NCBI GenBank assembly: GCA_965237995.1
Contig: CBDEGO010000006.1
Span: 186,001-250,000, forward strand
Length of the DNA: 64,000 nt
Origin: JAAELZ01 sp965237995
GTDB taxonomy: Bacteria; Pseudomonadota; Gammaproteobacteria; Arenicellales; Poriferihabitantaceae
Direction of reading: 5' to 3'
Part shown: positions 45,139-54,811 of the stretch, in pieces
Layout: every line of letters starts with the position of its first letter
How positions within the stretch are numbered: the stretch's first letter is position 1
Position numbers and translations under genes: made by a program
The notes under the pieces: generated by a model
Databases searched by the model: none
Seen by the model: only the letters and a program-made list of their open reading frames with translations
Told to the model about the DNA's origin: nothing

Positions 45139-47172
45139 CTAATCAATTTTATCCACCGCACTCCCCGATAGGGTAATGCCATCTAACTCCCATTTATAAC
45201 CTGGGTTAGGCTTGTAAATTTCAATTTCAATGCGGTCCGCTTGCACCGTTTCTTTAAAACGAATTCGTTGGCGCGATTGTCCGTAAACAGGCTTACCCAA
45301 TTCGTAGCTAATAATCATCCATTGCTGAAAAAAATCGCCTGTCTCACCCACTAACTGATCACCGCGATAAGCATAGATTGCTGTGGCAACTGGTTTCGAC
45401 TCGTTTTCATCATGGTAGGCTAAATCAACCAAATCAATTGGATACGTCTCTTCTAGTTCAACCCTCAGACGCATACCTTTGTGCTGGTTTTTTTCGCTCA
45501 CCCACCGCAGAGTAGGGTTATCACCATTTAATTGAACAAGTGGACCACCTCCTGAGGCCGGGTCGTAAAAGACAGAATACGCTTCACTTGGTACGCTAAG
45601 CTTTTTGCTTTGCTTGAACTTCTTGTGGATAAAGTTATCAAAAACAATATATGGCCCAATTCTTGTGCGATCAGAATGCAAAAACGAAGTATATAAGTGC
45701 TGCATGAATCGGTATGCCGACAAGGTAGAACGATCCGATTCCATCATAATGGCTGGGGTGTTTTCTTGCTGGTCTACTTCCTCTTTGTACGGTACGGGCC
45801 ACCCAGGAAAACGCTCGTTATAGGGTTGGGCACAGGTAATGCGGTTATCCGTTTCGAAGGTGATTCGATAAGCGATCCAGAATGAAGCGTAACAATGCGT
45901 CACCTTAGTGGCGTTTAAGTAATCGATAACCGAAGCCAAGTCCGCCGTATAGGCAATTTTTGCTACGTCGTTGTCGTCATCGGTCCATAGCATAATCATT
46001 TGTGACAAATAAATGACGTTGAGCGATGCGTAGGCCATAACGAAGGTACCCAATATTTTCGCAGCAACACGTGATTTCAAGAAATGGTGATACACAAACG
46101 CGACGATAAAAGGAAAACTGCACACGATAGGAAGTAGAAATCGATATTGGTCCCACCCCGCCTTATCTGCGACAGAAAAAGCAGCCAAAGTACCGAGTGT
46201 AGATAAGATAAAAATATCGATTGTTTGTGACGACAGCGTTTTATTTACTCGCAGCTCTTGGTACAAGCTGATTACTCGGTAAACAAGCGCAGTAATAAGT
46301 ATGAACAAATAAATGCACACAAATGGCCATCGCAAAAATAAGCCCCAACCAACCTCTAACTTTAGATCAGTAAACAAAGTGGGCTTAATGCCCATGACGC
46401 CTGCTAAAGCCTGTGGGATGGCAAACTCATAAAAATTTAACCCGGCTTGCAGCAAGGTGACGGTTTCACTCACTTCACCATAGGCTTCTGGTTGTGTGAG
46501 CGTTACCCACAGATAGGGCGCAAGACCTAAGGATAAGCCAGCAGCGAGAATAATGATGCGACGTAACCCGTTATGGTTGGACTTGACCAATAGCAGCACG
46601 ATGACTGCGGCAACCATGGTGGGCGCTGCAACTAAGTGGTTACTAGTTGATAAGCCAGCAATTAACGCGGCAATAAAAATGAACCAGCCATTTCGCTTTG
46701 TCAATGTTGCACTTGAGGCCAAAAACAAAATAAGCACAACAAAAAATAATGTGCTGGCATACTGTGGAGGCGTATACCCCGAACTATGCTGTACCCAGTA
46801 AGCAGACGGTAACAAGATTAACAACAGTGCAGGCCATCTCGAGCCCTTCGGCAATATTTTAGCGGCAATGACTAACATCAAACCTAAGGCCAGCCAGCCT
46901 AATGTAAATGCCTGATAGCGCGCGCCAAATGCATTGCGTGGCATCCAGTCCACTAACAGTGACATCAAATAGGATTCAAACGGAAATTGATAGGGTTGCG
47001 CAATAAACAACAATGGCCAATTTCCTTCGGCGATATGCTTTGCCCATAACACCGAAGAGGCCTCGTCGCTAGTTGCTGGCAGGTAGCTTAGGCTTACCCA
47101 GTTAAACCAAAGACGCAGTCCAATTGCTAATAGTACCACTAGCCAGAGCCAGTGCTTTTTCAACATATTCAC
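45139..47172 (-). CDS. GT-C fold membrane glycosyltransferase with C-terminal soluble domain
   Basis: This 677-residue membrane protein has about 10-12 hydrophobic spans in the first 420 residues. The first periplasmic loop carries T-S-D-E-A after the first helix (LSYLPATSDEASS), the acidic motif typical of GT-C glycosyltransferases (ArnT/PMT/GT39-like), which use polyprenyl-phosphate sugars. Residues about 420-677 are soluble. The last 150 residues look beta-rich, with PTLRWVSEKNQHKGMRLRVELEE and KWELDGITLSG, perhaps a carbohydrate-binding or jelly-roll fold. Donor and acceptor are unknown. It is downstream of gor on the same strand. Confidence 0.75.
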   Translation of the reverse strand: MNMLKKHWLWLVVLLAIGLRLWFNWVSLSYLPATSDEASSVLWAKHIAEGNWPLLFIAQPYQFPFESYLMSLLVDWMPRNAFGARYQAFTLGWLALGLMLVIAAKILPKGSRWPALLLILLPSAYWVQHSSGYTPPQYASTLFFVVLILFLASSATLTKRNGWFIFIAALIAGLSTSNHLVAAPTMVAAVIVLLLVKSNHNGLRRIIILAAGLSLGLAPYLWVTLTQPEAYGEVSETVTLLQAGLNFYEFAIPQALAGVMGIKPTLFTDLKLEVGWGLFLRWPFVCIYLFILITALVYRVISLYQELRVNKTLSSQTIDIFILSTLGTLAAFSVADKAGWDQYRFLLPIVCSFPFIVAFVYHHFLKSRVAAKILGTFVMAYASLNVIYLSQMIMLWTDDDNDVAKIAYTADLASVIDYLNATKVTHCYASFWIAYRITFETDNRITCAQPYNERFPGWPVPYKEEVDQQENTPAIMMESDRSTLSAYRFMQHLYTSFLHSDRTRIGPYIVFDNFIHKKFKQSKKLSVPSEAYSVFYDPASGGGPLVQLNGDNPTLRWVSEKNQHKGMRLRVELEETYPIDLVDLAYHDENESKPVATAIYAYRGDQLVGETGDFFQQWMIISYELGKPVYGQSRQRIRFKETVQADRIEIEIYKPNPGYKWELDGITLSGSAVDKID

Positions 47173-47233
47173 TTATACGAAAACACAGCTAAAAATTTCG
47201 CGTATTTTACTCTTTTTAAAAGGTAGAACCTAC

Positions 47234-47269
47234 GCCTAAAAGCGTTAAAAAACGATAACTGTTTTAGGC
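47234..47269 (-). other. Inverted repeat downstream of gor
   Basis: GCCTAAAA (47234-47241) and TTTTAGGC (47262-47269) form an 8-bp stem directly after the gor stop, with an inner CGTT/AACG. It is a probable 3'-end hairpin of the gor transcript, but no T-run follows on the minus strand. Confidence 0.4.
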
Positions 47270-48625
47270 TCAAACCAAGGTGACTAACTCTTCCCCAGCT
47301 GTGGGGTGAATAGCCAAGGTATTATCAAAATCTAACTTGGTTGCGCCCATCGTAATGGCCACCGCAAAGCCTTGTAACATCTCGTCCGCCGCTTCGCCAA
47401 TAATGTGGCAACCAACTACTTTTTCATCGGCGCCGTGACAAACTAACTTCATGAACGTAGGCGGTTTATGGTCAGAAACTGCGTACATCATGTTTACAAA
47501 CCGACTTTTGTAGACTTTGATTGAATCTTCACCAAATTGCTCCACTGCCTGTGCTTCACTCAAACCAACTGTGCCAATCGGTGGGTGGGTAAATATGACG
47601 GTAGGGATCAGATCATAGTTAAATGTGGCTTGCGTATCGCTATTGAATAGCCTGTCTGCCAACTTACGCCCAGCCGCTATTGCAACAGGAGTTAACGCTG
47701 CTCGTCCAGTTACATCTCCAACTGCGTAGACTCCCTGCACATTGGTATTTTGTTGTAAGTCAGTTGGGATATAGCCTGCTTTATTGGTTTCGATGCCAGC
47801 TTCAGTCAAACCTAATTGATCGCTTTGTGGCAGACGTCCAATGGCCCACACCACTGTGTGATAGCGGCCAATTTCTACTTCATCTGTACCCATTACTTTG
47901 ATTAAACCTTGTTCGGTTCTATCGAGAGAAGCAATCGCTAAACCTGTCTTTATATCTATTCCATTTTCGATCATTTGCTCCGTTAGGATGGCTTGAAGGT
48001 CATGATCAAATGCTCGCAGCACCTTATCTTTACGCAAGCCCAATGTGACCTTGCAGCCTAAACCATTTAACACACCAGCCAACTCCGTAGCGATGTAACC
48101 TGCACCGACAACTAAGCAACTTTGTGGCAAATTTTCTAGCTGAAAAAAGCCATCGCTACTAATACCTAGTTCTGCGCCAGAAATATCGGACACCCAAGGA
48201 TAACCGCCGGTCGCGATTAAAATGTGATCAGCGCTATATTCTTTACCGTTGACTTGTATCGTGTTGGAATCAACAAATTTAGCATGCCCAATAATAGTTT
48301 CTACTTTTGAGTTGTCCAAATTTCTGGCGTAAATTCCATTTAGTCGCGCAATGTAAGCATCGCGTTTTTGCTTTAAAGCGCTCCAATCTAATTGTCCTAA
48401 CTGACTATCGAAACCGTAGTCTGTCGCCATCGCAGCCTGTTCAGCAATATGCGCCGCGGTCCACATGATTTTCTTAGGCACGCAACCTACGTTCACGCAA
48501 GTGCCGCCCAACGGGCCAGATTCCACCACTAAGGCTTTTGCGCCATAACTGGCTGCACGCCGTGCACTCGCAATTCCACCACTTCCACCGCCAATCACGA
48601 TAAAATCAAAACTTAATTTCGCCAT
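47270..48625 (-). CDS. gor: Glutathione-disulfide reductase
   Basis: Gor reduces glutathione disulfide with NADPH. From the chosen start the protein has 451 residues. It has FAD-binding FDFIVIGGGSGGIASARRA, redox-active G-G-T-C-V-N-V-G-C-V-P-K, NADPH-binding VVGAGYIATELAGVLNGLG, and C-terminal HPTAGEELV with the catalytic His. An in-frame extension to 48796 would add 57 non-homologous residues and run into prlC, so I start at ATG 48625 (MAKLSFDFIVIG). That leaves a 16-base divergent gap to prlC. Confidence 0.94.
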   Translation of the reverse strand: MAKLSFDFIVIGGGSGGIASARRAASYGAKALVVESGPLGGTCVNVGCVPKKIMWTAAHIAEQAAMATDYGFDSQLGQLDWSALKQKRDAYIARLNGIYARNLDNSKVETIIGHAKFVDSNTIQVNGKEYSADHILIATGGYPWVSDISGAELGISSDGFFQLENLPQSCLVVGAGYIATELAGVLNGLGCKVTLGLRKDKVLRAFDHDLQAILTEQMIENGIDIKTGLAIASLDRTEQGLIKVMGTDEVEIGRYHTVVWAIGRLPQSDQLGLTEAGIETNKAGYIPTDLQQNTNVQGVYAVGDVTGRAALTPVAIAAGRKLADRLFNSDTQATFNYDLIPTVIFTHPPIGTVGLSEAQAVEQFGEDSIKVYKSRFVNMMYAVSDHKPPTFMKLVCHGADEKVVGCHIIGEAADEMLQGFAVAITMGATKLDFDNTLAIHPTAGEELVTLV

Positions 48626-48641
48626 ACTATATAAAGAACCA

Positions 48642-50672
48642 ATGAATGAAAATCCGCTATTGGATTGTAAACCGTATCCTAAGTTCGACCTAATTAAACC
48701 TGAGCATATTTTGCCCGCACTATCGCAGGTTTTAACCGGCAATCGAGAGACAATAACCCAGCTGTGTGAAAATGAAGTTAAGCCAACTTGGGACAATTTT
48801 GTAGAACCTTTAGAGGCTATTGATGACCAACTAGAGCAACTATGGTCGCCGGTAAGCCATCTAAACTCGATTAAAAATACCGATGAGCTACGCCAAGTCG
48901 TACAAGATGCCTTACCTATTTTAAGCGATTACTCCGCCGAAGTCGGTCAAAACAAAGCCTTATTCAAGCGCTTTGAAGCGTTAGCAGGCTCGACTGACTT
49001 TGGCCACTTAAACGCTGCACAAAAAACCGTTATTACCAACCAGCTTCGCGATTTCAAACTATCTGGTATCGGCTTATCGAAAGCACAGCAAGCAGACTAT
49101 AAAAAGCTCAGTAGCGCATTATCTAAACTGAGCAATCAATTTCAGCAAAACGTGCTGGATGCTACGCAAGCTTGGACGTTAATCATTACCGATCCAGCTG
49201 ATTTGGCCGGTTTGCCAGATTCTGCTATTAGCGCAGCAAAAAGCTTAGCCGAGCAATCAGATAAAGAAGGTTGGCAATTTAATCTGCAAGCTCCGTCATT
49301 CATCCCGTTTTTAACCTATGCAGAAAATCGGACACTTCGAAAAGAAATGTACACGGCTTATAGTACCCGCGCAAGCGACCAAGGGCCGCACGCCGGTAAA
49401 TGGGACAATAGTAAAGTAATGCGCAAGCTGATTAAAAAGCGCCATAAACTTGCAAAACTATTGGGGTTTGATCATTACGCCGCATACTCACTTGAAACCA
49501 AGATGGCTAAGGACGTAAACGAAGTAGAATCTTTCTTGTTAGAACTAGCGCAACACAGTAAAGCCGCGGCGAAAAAGGAAGACGATGAACTTAAAGCATT
49601 CGCTCAACAACTAGACGGCATTGACCAACTTGAAGCATGGGATCGGGGCTATTACGCTGAAAAGTTAAAACAACAAGTTTTCCAATTTTCAGAAGAAGAG
49701 CTGCGCGCATACTTCCCACTACCTAAAGTGTTAAGTGGTTTGTTTACCGTGGTTGAAAAGCTATTTTCTATCCATGTGCGTGAAGCTGTTAAGCCAGCAG
49801 TTTGGCACGAGGATGTACACTTTTTTGAAATTGTTGATTCTGGTGGTGAATTACTTGGTTCATTTTATCTGGACTTAGTTGCTAGGGAGAACAAAAATGG
49901 TGGGGCGTGGATGGCTACTTGTACTAATCGCCGCGTTACCGAAACACTTAATCAAAAGCCCGTTGCCTTTTTAAATTGTAACTTTAGTGCACCAGAAGAG
50001 GGGAAGCCTTCTTTACTTAGACACGATGATGTCATCACTTTATTTCACGAATTTGGCCACGGACTGCACCATATGCTCACTCAAGTAGACATTGCTAGTG
50101 TGGCTGGGATCAACGGGGTACCGTGGGACGCGGTTGAATTGCCAAGCCAGTTTCTAGAAAATTGGTGTTGGCAACGTGAAGCTTTAGACTTTATTTCTGG
50201 CCATGTGGAATCTGGCGAGTCACTACCGGATAAATTATTAGACAAAATGCTTAAAGCCAAACACTTTCATGCTGCGCTGCAAATGTTAAGGCAAGTTGAA
50301 TTTTCATTGTTTGATATCCGTCTGCACGCAGGAGATGACAAAGTTGATGTACAGGCTACTTTAGATGAAGTTCGCGCACAAGTATCCGTGACGGAAACGC
50401 CCACATTTAACCGCTTCGCGCACGGCTTTAGCCACATTTTTTCGGGTGGTTATTCGGCGGGTTATTACAGTTACAAATGGGCGGAAGTGCTGTCTGCTGA
50501 CGCGTTTAGTCGCTTTGAAGACGAAGGCTTATTTAATGAACAGGCCGGACGTGACTTCCTTGAAAATATTTTACAAAAAGGGGGTAGCGAACCTCCCGCT
50601 AAGTTATTTGCACAGTTTAGAGGCCGTGAACCATCGATAGAGCCATTGCTACGGCATTGTGGTCTCAATTAA
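48642..50672 (+). CDS. prlC: Oligopeptidase A (M3 family metallopeptidase)
   Basis: PrlC degrades signal peptides and other short peptides in the cytoplasm. The 676 residues match the thimet oligopeptidase family; the zinc motif is H-E-F-G-H (LFHEFGHGLHHML, near residue 469), with the third ligand Glu in the VELPSQFLENWCW stretch. The N-terminus MNENPLLDCKPYPKFDLIKPEHI is typical. It is a single plus-strand gene, divergent from gor by 16 bases. Confidence 0.96.
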   Translation: MNENPLLDCKPYPKFDLIKPEHILPALSQVLTGNRETITQLCENEVKPTWDNFVEPLEAIDDQLEQLWSPVSHLNSIKNTDELRQVVQDALPILSDYSAEVGQNKALFKRFEALAGSTDFGHLNAAQKTVITNQLRDFKLSGIGLSKAQQADYKKLSSALSKLSNQFQQNVLDATQAWTLIITDPADLAGLPDSAISAAKSLAEQSDKEGWQFNLQAPSFIPFLTYAENRTLRKEMYTAYSTRASDQGPHAGKWDNSKVMRKLIKKRHKLAKLLGFDHYAAYSLETKMAKDVNEVESFLLELAQHSKAAAKKEDDELKAFAQQLDGIDQLEAWDRGYYAEKLKQQVFQFSEEELRAYFPLPKVLSGLFTVVEKLFSIHVREAVKPAVWHEDVHFFEIVDSGGELLGSFYLDLVARENKNGGAWMATCTNRRVTETLNQKPVAFLNCNFSAPEEGKPSLLRHDDVITLFHEFGHGLHHMLTQVDIASVAGINGVPWDAVELPSQFLENWCWQREALDFISGHVESGESLPDKLLDKMLKAKHFHAALQMLRQVEFSLFDIRLHAGDDKVDVQATLDEVRAQVSVTETPTFNRFAHGFSHIFSGGYSAGYYSYKWAEVLSADAFSRFEDEGLFNEQAGRDFLENILQKGGSEPPAKLFAQFRGREPSIEPLLRHCGLN

Positions 50673-50782
50673 ACTGCCCTTATTCGGCTTGCATCTTTAC
50701 GCATCCAATTTTTAGAAATACCATTTAATCTAAGTTTGAAAAAGCCAGTTGTCCTCTCTCTAATTAATTTAAAAAACATAAA

Positions 50783-51265
50783 ATGAAATATTTTCTCGCA
50801 CCTTTTTTCGCGCTCTTTTGTATCTTTAGCATCACTGGATGCTCAGAGGAAAGCAGCATTACTGACACGGGCAGTGGTTCACAAACAAGCGATGGCGGAG
50901 CCGAGTCTGCCAAATTTGCAGGCACCTACAAGGGGGATTTAACCGTAACTTACTCCGGCAGCGGCATACCACAACAACAAGACTCTATCGATGTTTTATT
51001 AGTGGTTGCCAAAGACGGTACCGTGAAATTAACTGGTGAAGACACCGCTGTTAATGGAGTTATATCAGGTGACAAAGTGAGCATCGATATTAAACTTGTT
51101 CATAAAGAAACCGGTCTTTCGTGTACTGGACTAGCCGTCATTAAAGGGACGGCATCGACCACTGCGATTAATGGGCCGGTTACAGGAAATGCGGAGTGTA
51201 AAATACTTGCGGTAGATACCAAAAAAGCAACGCTTAGTGGTTCACTAACGGTGATTAAGCAATAG
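50783..51265 (+). CDS. Hypothetical lipoprotein, 160 residues
   Basis: The function is unknown. A lipoprotein signal peptide with lipobox I-T-G-C (Cys20) is followed by a Ser/Gly/Thr-rich linker and a beta-rich domain of about 110 residues (AGTYKGDLTVTYSG, VVAKDGTVKLTGED) that looks like a lipocalin- or META-like barrel. Two Cys near residues 115 and 136 may form a disulfide. Asp is absent right after Cys20, so outer-membrane sorting is likely. Its 3' end overlaps the convergent GT9 gene by 21 bases. Confidence 0.75.
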   Translation: MKYFLAPFFALFCIFSITGCSEESSITDTGSGSQTSDGGAESAKFAGTYKGDLTVTYSGSGIPQQQDSIDVLLVVAKDGTVKLTGEDTAVNGVISGDKVSIDIKLVHKETGLSCTGLAVIKGTASTTAINGPVTGNAECKILAVDTKKATLSGSLTVIKQ

Positions 51266-52273
51266 GCTTTTAGCTTGATTTAATACCGTATCGACCGGCA
51301 GATTACTTAGGCACTGACGTGGGCAATTTGGTAAATCACATTTATTGCAGTCTACTGCCCGTAATACCTTAGCACTGGCTGCTAGCGGCCCTGTTTTTTG
51401 TTCGTCGGTTGGCCCAAATAAGGCAAGTAGCGGCGTGTTTACTGCACTCGCTAAATGCATAGGAAAGCTATCTCCAGACACCACTAGCGCAGACAGCCGC
51501 ATCAACTCAGCAAGCTCGGTAAGGTTTAACTCGCCGGCCAAGTTGACCACCTGTGTTTTTTGTAAGTCCATCGTTTGCGAAATCATCGGCTTGTCCACCA
51601 AAGTGCCCGTGATTACAACTTGGAATCGTTGGTTTTGAATAGTCGCTAACTGTTTGGCTAATTCGATAAAATGTGCCAAGGGCCAGTTTTTGGACGGCCA
51701 TCGAGTAAACGGGCTAATCACTATCATTGGCTTAGAAACCACACCGCTTTCCGTCAATAAGTAATGCGCCGCTAACACCTTGTCTAAACTACGCATATCT
51801 TCCTCAGAACTGTTTAAACTCATCGCATAACCTGGCTTAATATTTGCCAACTGCAATACCTGAGAGATCTCTTCTAGCGCATGCAATTGCTTGTTTTTAA
51901 ACCCTTGTAAACCTAACCAGCGCCCTTTTACAAACTTCTGCTTGGCTCGGGCAAAGTACAAAAACAACACTGACCTAAACAGGCCTTGCAAATCAAAGGC
52001 TAGATCAAATTCTTGCCTGCGAACCAATTTAATCACTCGCATCATTTCGTTAAGCGCGCCACTTAAACCACGTAACCCATTTTGCTTAATAGTCAGGTAA
52101 TCAAATTGAATGAGTTCATCAATATGTGAGTTACTTGCTAGCACTTGGGCACTATTACAATTGGTCAATACGGTTAACTTGCTATCTGGATACTGCTGTT
52201 TAATTGCAGCCATCGCAGCGGTACTATGCAAAACATCGCCCAAAGAGCTTTGTTTAATCACTAAGATGTTCAC
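51245..52273 (-). CDS. Glycosyltransferase family 9 (ADP-heptose:LPS heptosyltransferase-like)
   Basis: GT9 enzymes add heptose to the LPS inner core from ADP-heptose at the inner face of the membrane. From the GTG at 52273 (VNILVIKQSSLGDVLHSTAA) the protein has 342 residues. Motifs are IKQSSLGDVLH, SPFTRWPSKNWPLAHFIELA, VVSGDSFPMHLASAVNTPLLALFGPT, and a Cys-rich end NKCDLPNCPRQCL. An in-frame ATG at 52372 would overlap the LpxL gene by 95 bases with no family homology, so I reject it. It follows lpxL by 4 bases. Confidence 0.88.
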   Translation of the reverse strand: MNILVIKQSSLGDVLHSTAAMAAIKQQYPDSKLTVLTNCNSAQVLASNSHIDELIQFDYLTIKQNGLRGLSGALNEMMRVIKLVRRQEFDLAFDLQGLFRSVLFLYFARAKQKFVKGRWLGLQGFKNKQLHALEEISQVLQLANIKPGYAMSLNSSEEDMRSLDKVLAAHYLLTESGVVSKPMIVISPFTRWPSKNWPLAHFIELAKQLATIQNQRFQVVITGTLVDKPMISQTMDLQKTQVVNLAGELNLTELAELMRLSALVVSGDSFPMHLASAVNTPLLALFGPTDEQKTGPLAASAKVLRAVDCNKCDLPNCPRQCLSNLPVDTVLNQAKSLLLNHR

Positions 52274-52277
52274 TGGT

Positions 52278-53276
52278 TTATAAGTATGGTGATGGCTGGT
52301 TATTTGGTTGTGAACGAAACCATTGTAAGGTCCACATATACTGTGCAGGGGCGACATTAACTGCTTCTTCAATCACCTGATTGACTGCAACTGCGTCCGC
52401 CATGTCGTCACCCGATGGAAAACCTTGTAAGGCGGGTGTAAATTCAACTTCATAAGACCCCGCGGCATTCATTCTCGGCAATACGGCAACGACTTTAGCG
52501 TTAGCCATTTTTGCCATACGTGGCAACGTGGTTAGGGTAGAAGTTGACTGACCAAAAAAGGGGGCGTAAAGAGTTAAGCTACTTTCACCAAAGTCTTCAT
52601 CTGGCATGTAATAACACGCTACTCCATTTCTTGCTGCCTTTATGAGCGGCCGTAAACCTTGGTCTCGCATAATAACCCGAGTGGGTTTGAAGCGGGTACG
52701 TCCACGCCACAATTGCCAGTTAAGTAAGGCATTCTTTTGCGTCTTCATCATCGAAATCGAGGGGTGTAAAATCGACGAAAAGCTGCCTGCGCAATCAAGC
52801 CCGATAAAGTGGGGCAAAATTAAGATGACATTGTGTTTTTTTAAGGTTTCTAAGTAGGCTTGTTCCCCCTTGAAGGTGATTAGTTTTTCTAAGCGCTTAA
52901 AGGGCGCCCACCATAGTAAACCAAGGTCGACCACACTGCGCCCATAATATCGATAGTGCTCATTGAGGAGCTCCAAGCGCTCTTTGGCTGAGCGATTTGG
53001 GAAACAAAGTGCCAGATTGGTTTTAACAATATGCCTACGTTTTTTATTTAATGATTTAAATAGCCAACCGACCCCATCACCAATTTTGATTGCGACGGGT
53101 CGCGGCAGACTTGAGCTTAGCCACACAAACCCCATCATTAACCAAGTAGACCAGTAGCGAGGTGCGAGAAACGCCTTTTCAAATTGGATAAACTGGTCGC
53201 TCTTTGCTACGGCTTGCATACTGGCTAAGAAATTTGTCACATTGGGGTTTGAACGCAGCAATGATACAATTGTCAT
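52278..53276 (-). CDS. Lipid A biosynthesis acyltransferase (LpxL/LpxM family)
   Basis: This is a late acyltransferase that adds a secondary acyl chain to Kdo2-lipid A. The protein of about 332 residues has FLAPRYWSTWLMMGFVWL near the N-terminus, the RHIVKTNLALCFPNRSAKERLELL signature, and the catalytic H-x4-D in LPHFIGLD. A TTG five codons upstream (53291) is an alternative start; I prefer ATG 53276. It is coupled with the GT9 gene, forming an LPS-core pair, and divergent from def. I cannot tell lpxL from lpxM. Confidence 0.87.
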   Translation of the reverse strand: MTIVSLLRSNPNVTNFLASMQAVAKSDQFIQFEKAFLAPRYWSTWLMMGFVWLSSSLPRPVAIKIGDGVGWLFKSLNKKRRHIVKTNLALCFPNRSAKERLELLNEHYRYYGRSVVDLGLLWWAPFKRLEKLITFKGEQAYLETLKKHNVILILPHFIGLDCAGSFSSILHPSISMMKTQKNALLNWQLWRGRTRFKPTRVIMRDQGLRPLIKAARNGVACYYMPDEDFGESSLTLYAPFFGQSTSTLTTLPRMAKMANAKVVAVLPRMNAAGSYEVEFTPALQGFPSGDDMADAVAVNQVIEEAVNVAPAQYMWTLQWFRSQPNNQPSPYL

Positions 53277-53336
53277 CACTTTATTGGGCAACTTTTTGTT
53301 TCAGCCTAATTCAGATAAAACTTGAACAATACAATT

Positions 53337-53840
53337 ATGGCTAAGCTAGAGATTTTACGATATCCCGACAACCGACTACGACAAGTTGCCAAAAAAGTTA
53401 CCGATTTCAACGCAGAGATTAAAACGCTGGTAAAGGACATGGCCGAGACGATGTATGATGCACCTGGCATCGGCCTTGCAGCCATTCAAGTAAACGTAGC
53501 AAAACGTGTTGTGGTGATCGACATCACTGAAGACAAAAGTAATTTACAGGTGTTTATCAACCCAATTATCAAAAGCAAAGCGGGCAACGTCACCAGTGAA
53601 GAAGGTTGCTTGTCGGTACCTGAAATATTCGCAGCGGTAGAACGAGCAGAACACGTTGTCATAGAGGCACAAGATACACAAGGGCACACTTTTACCACCG
53701 AAGCCGACGCACTGCTTGCCATTTGCATCCAACACGAAATAGACCATTTGGATGGTAAAGTATTTGTCGATTATCTTTCTCGAATGAAGCAAGACCGCAT
53801 TCGCAAGAAGCTGATAAAAGAAGCAAAGCAAGCCGCCTAA
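53337..53840 (+). CDS. def: Peptide deformylase
   Basis: Def removes the formyl group from nascent proteins. From ATG 53337 the protein has 167 residues. The three metal-site motifs are G-I-G-L-A-A-I-Q, E-G-C-L-S and the Q-H-E-I-D-H-L-D-G helix. An upstream TTG (53322) would add five residues (MNNTI), but MAKLEILRYPD is the usual start. It is followed by fmt, whose product makes the formyl-Met-tRNA whose peptides it later trims. Confidence 0.96.
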   Translation: MAKLEILRYPDNRLRQVAKKVTDFNAEIKTLVKDMAETMYDAPGIGLAAIQVNVAKRVVVIDITEDKSNLQVFINPIIKSKAGNVTSEEGCLSVPEIFAAVERAEHVVIEAQDTQGHTFTTEADALLAICIQHEIDHLDGKVFVDYLSRMKQDRIRKKLIKEAKQAA

Positions 53841-53866
53841 AATTAACTGGGCCGCTCCCCCAAACC

Positions 53867-54811
53867 ATGACTAACCGTAGACCGCGCATCATATTCGCGG
53901 GCACTCCAGATTTTGCAGTCGCAAGCCTAGAGGCCTTATTGGCCGCTGATATTGATATTGTTGGGGTATTCACCCAACCCGACCGCCGAGCAGGTCGCGG
54001 TAAAAGCCTCAGCGCTTCACCTGTAAAAGTAAAGGCGCTTGAAGCAAGCCTACCCGTTTTTCAACCACATTCATTCAACAACGCCGAAGATAAAAAGCTG
54101 GTTGCTCACCTTAATGCCGATTTAATGGTAGTCACTGCTTACGGTTTAATCTTGCCGTCTAAGGTGCTGTTAATGCCACGGCTTGGTTGCGTGAATGTCC
54201 ACGCTTCGTTATTGCCGCGCTGGCGCGGTGCGGCGCCGATTCAACGAGCTATTGAAGCCGGAGACACGCAAAGTGGAGTCTGCTTAATGCAAATGGAAAA
54301 AGGCTTAGATACCGGTCCAGTCATAGCGAAAGCGGCTCTCGACATTAGCGCGCACGAAACTGGTGGCAGCTTGCACGATCGCCTAATGGCACTGAGCAAA
54401 CAATGCCTGACGGAAAACCTCGCTGCCATTTTAAACGGTGAATTAAAACTGCAAGCACAAACTAATGAGGGCGTAACTTACGCTAGAAAATTAGATAAAC
54501 AAGAATCTAATTTAGATTGGAACCAGAAAGCCCTCACGTTGCACAATAAAGTGAGGGCGTTTAACCCGTGGCCTGTTGCAACAATACGCATAAACGACAC
54601 GGTTCTGCGCGTACTCAGCACGAAGACTAATAATGAACAAACAAGCAGTATAGTCGGCCACATTACGCACATCAATGAAAGTGGCATTAGCGTACAAACC
54701 TGCGAAGGTTGCTTGGTGCTTACCCGTATCCAAAAACCAGGTGGCAAGCCGATGGCCACTAAAGATTTTCTGAACGGCTTTGCACTCGAAATAGGGCAAC
54801 AGTTTGACTAA
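53867..54811 (+). CDS. fmt: Methionyl-tRNA formyltransferase
   Basis: Fmt formylates initiator Met-tRNA using 10-formyl-THF. The 314 residues contain IIFAGTPDFAVASLEAL, TQPDRRAGRG, the catalytic GCVNVHASLLPRWRGAAPIQRAI (Asn-His), and the C-terminal OB-like tRNA-binding domain (KVRAFNPWPVATIRIN). It lies 26 bases after def and overlaps rsmB by 8 bases. Confidence 0.97.
   Translation: MTNRRPRIIFAGTPDFAVASLEALLAADIDIVGVFTQPDRRAGRGKSLSASPVKVKALEASLPVFQPHSFNNAEDKKLVAHLNADLMVVTAYGLILPSKVLLMPRLGCVNVHASLLPRWRGAAPIQRAIEAGDTQSGVCLMQMEKGLDTGPVIAKAALDISAHETGGSLHDRLMALSKQCLTENLAAILNGELKLQAQTNEGVTYARKLDKQESNLDWNQKALTLHNKVRAFNPWPVATIRINDTVLRVLSTKTNNEQTSSIVGHITHINESGISVQTCEGCLVLTRIQKPGGKPMATKDFLNGFALEIGQQFD

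Noticed and set aside
48626..48796. N-terminal extension of gor by 57 codons
   Set aside because: The added residues have no family similarity, lie antisense to prlC, and the standard glutathione-reductase start is at 48625.
52274..52372. N-terminal extension of the GT9 gene
   Set aside because: It would overlap lpxL by 95 bases; the GTG at 52273 matches the family N-terminus.
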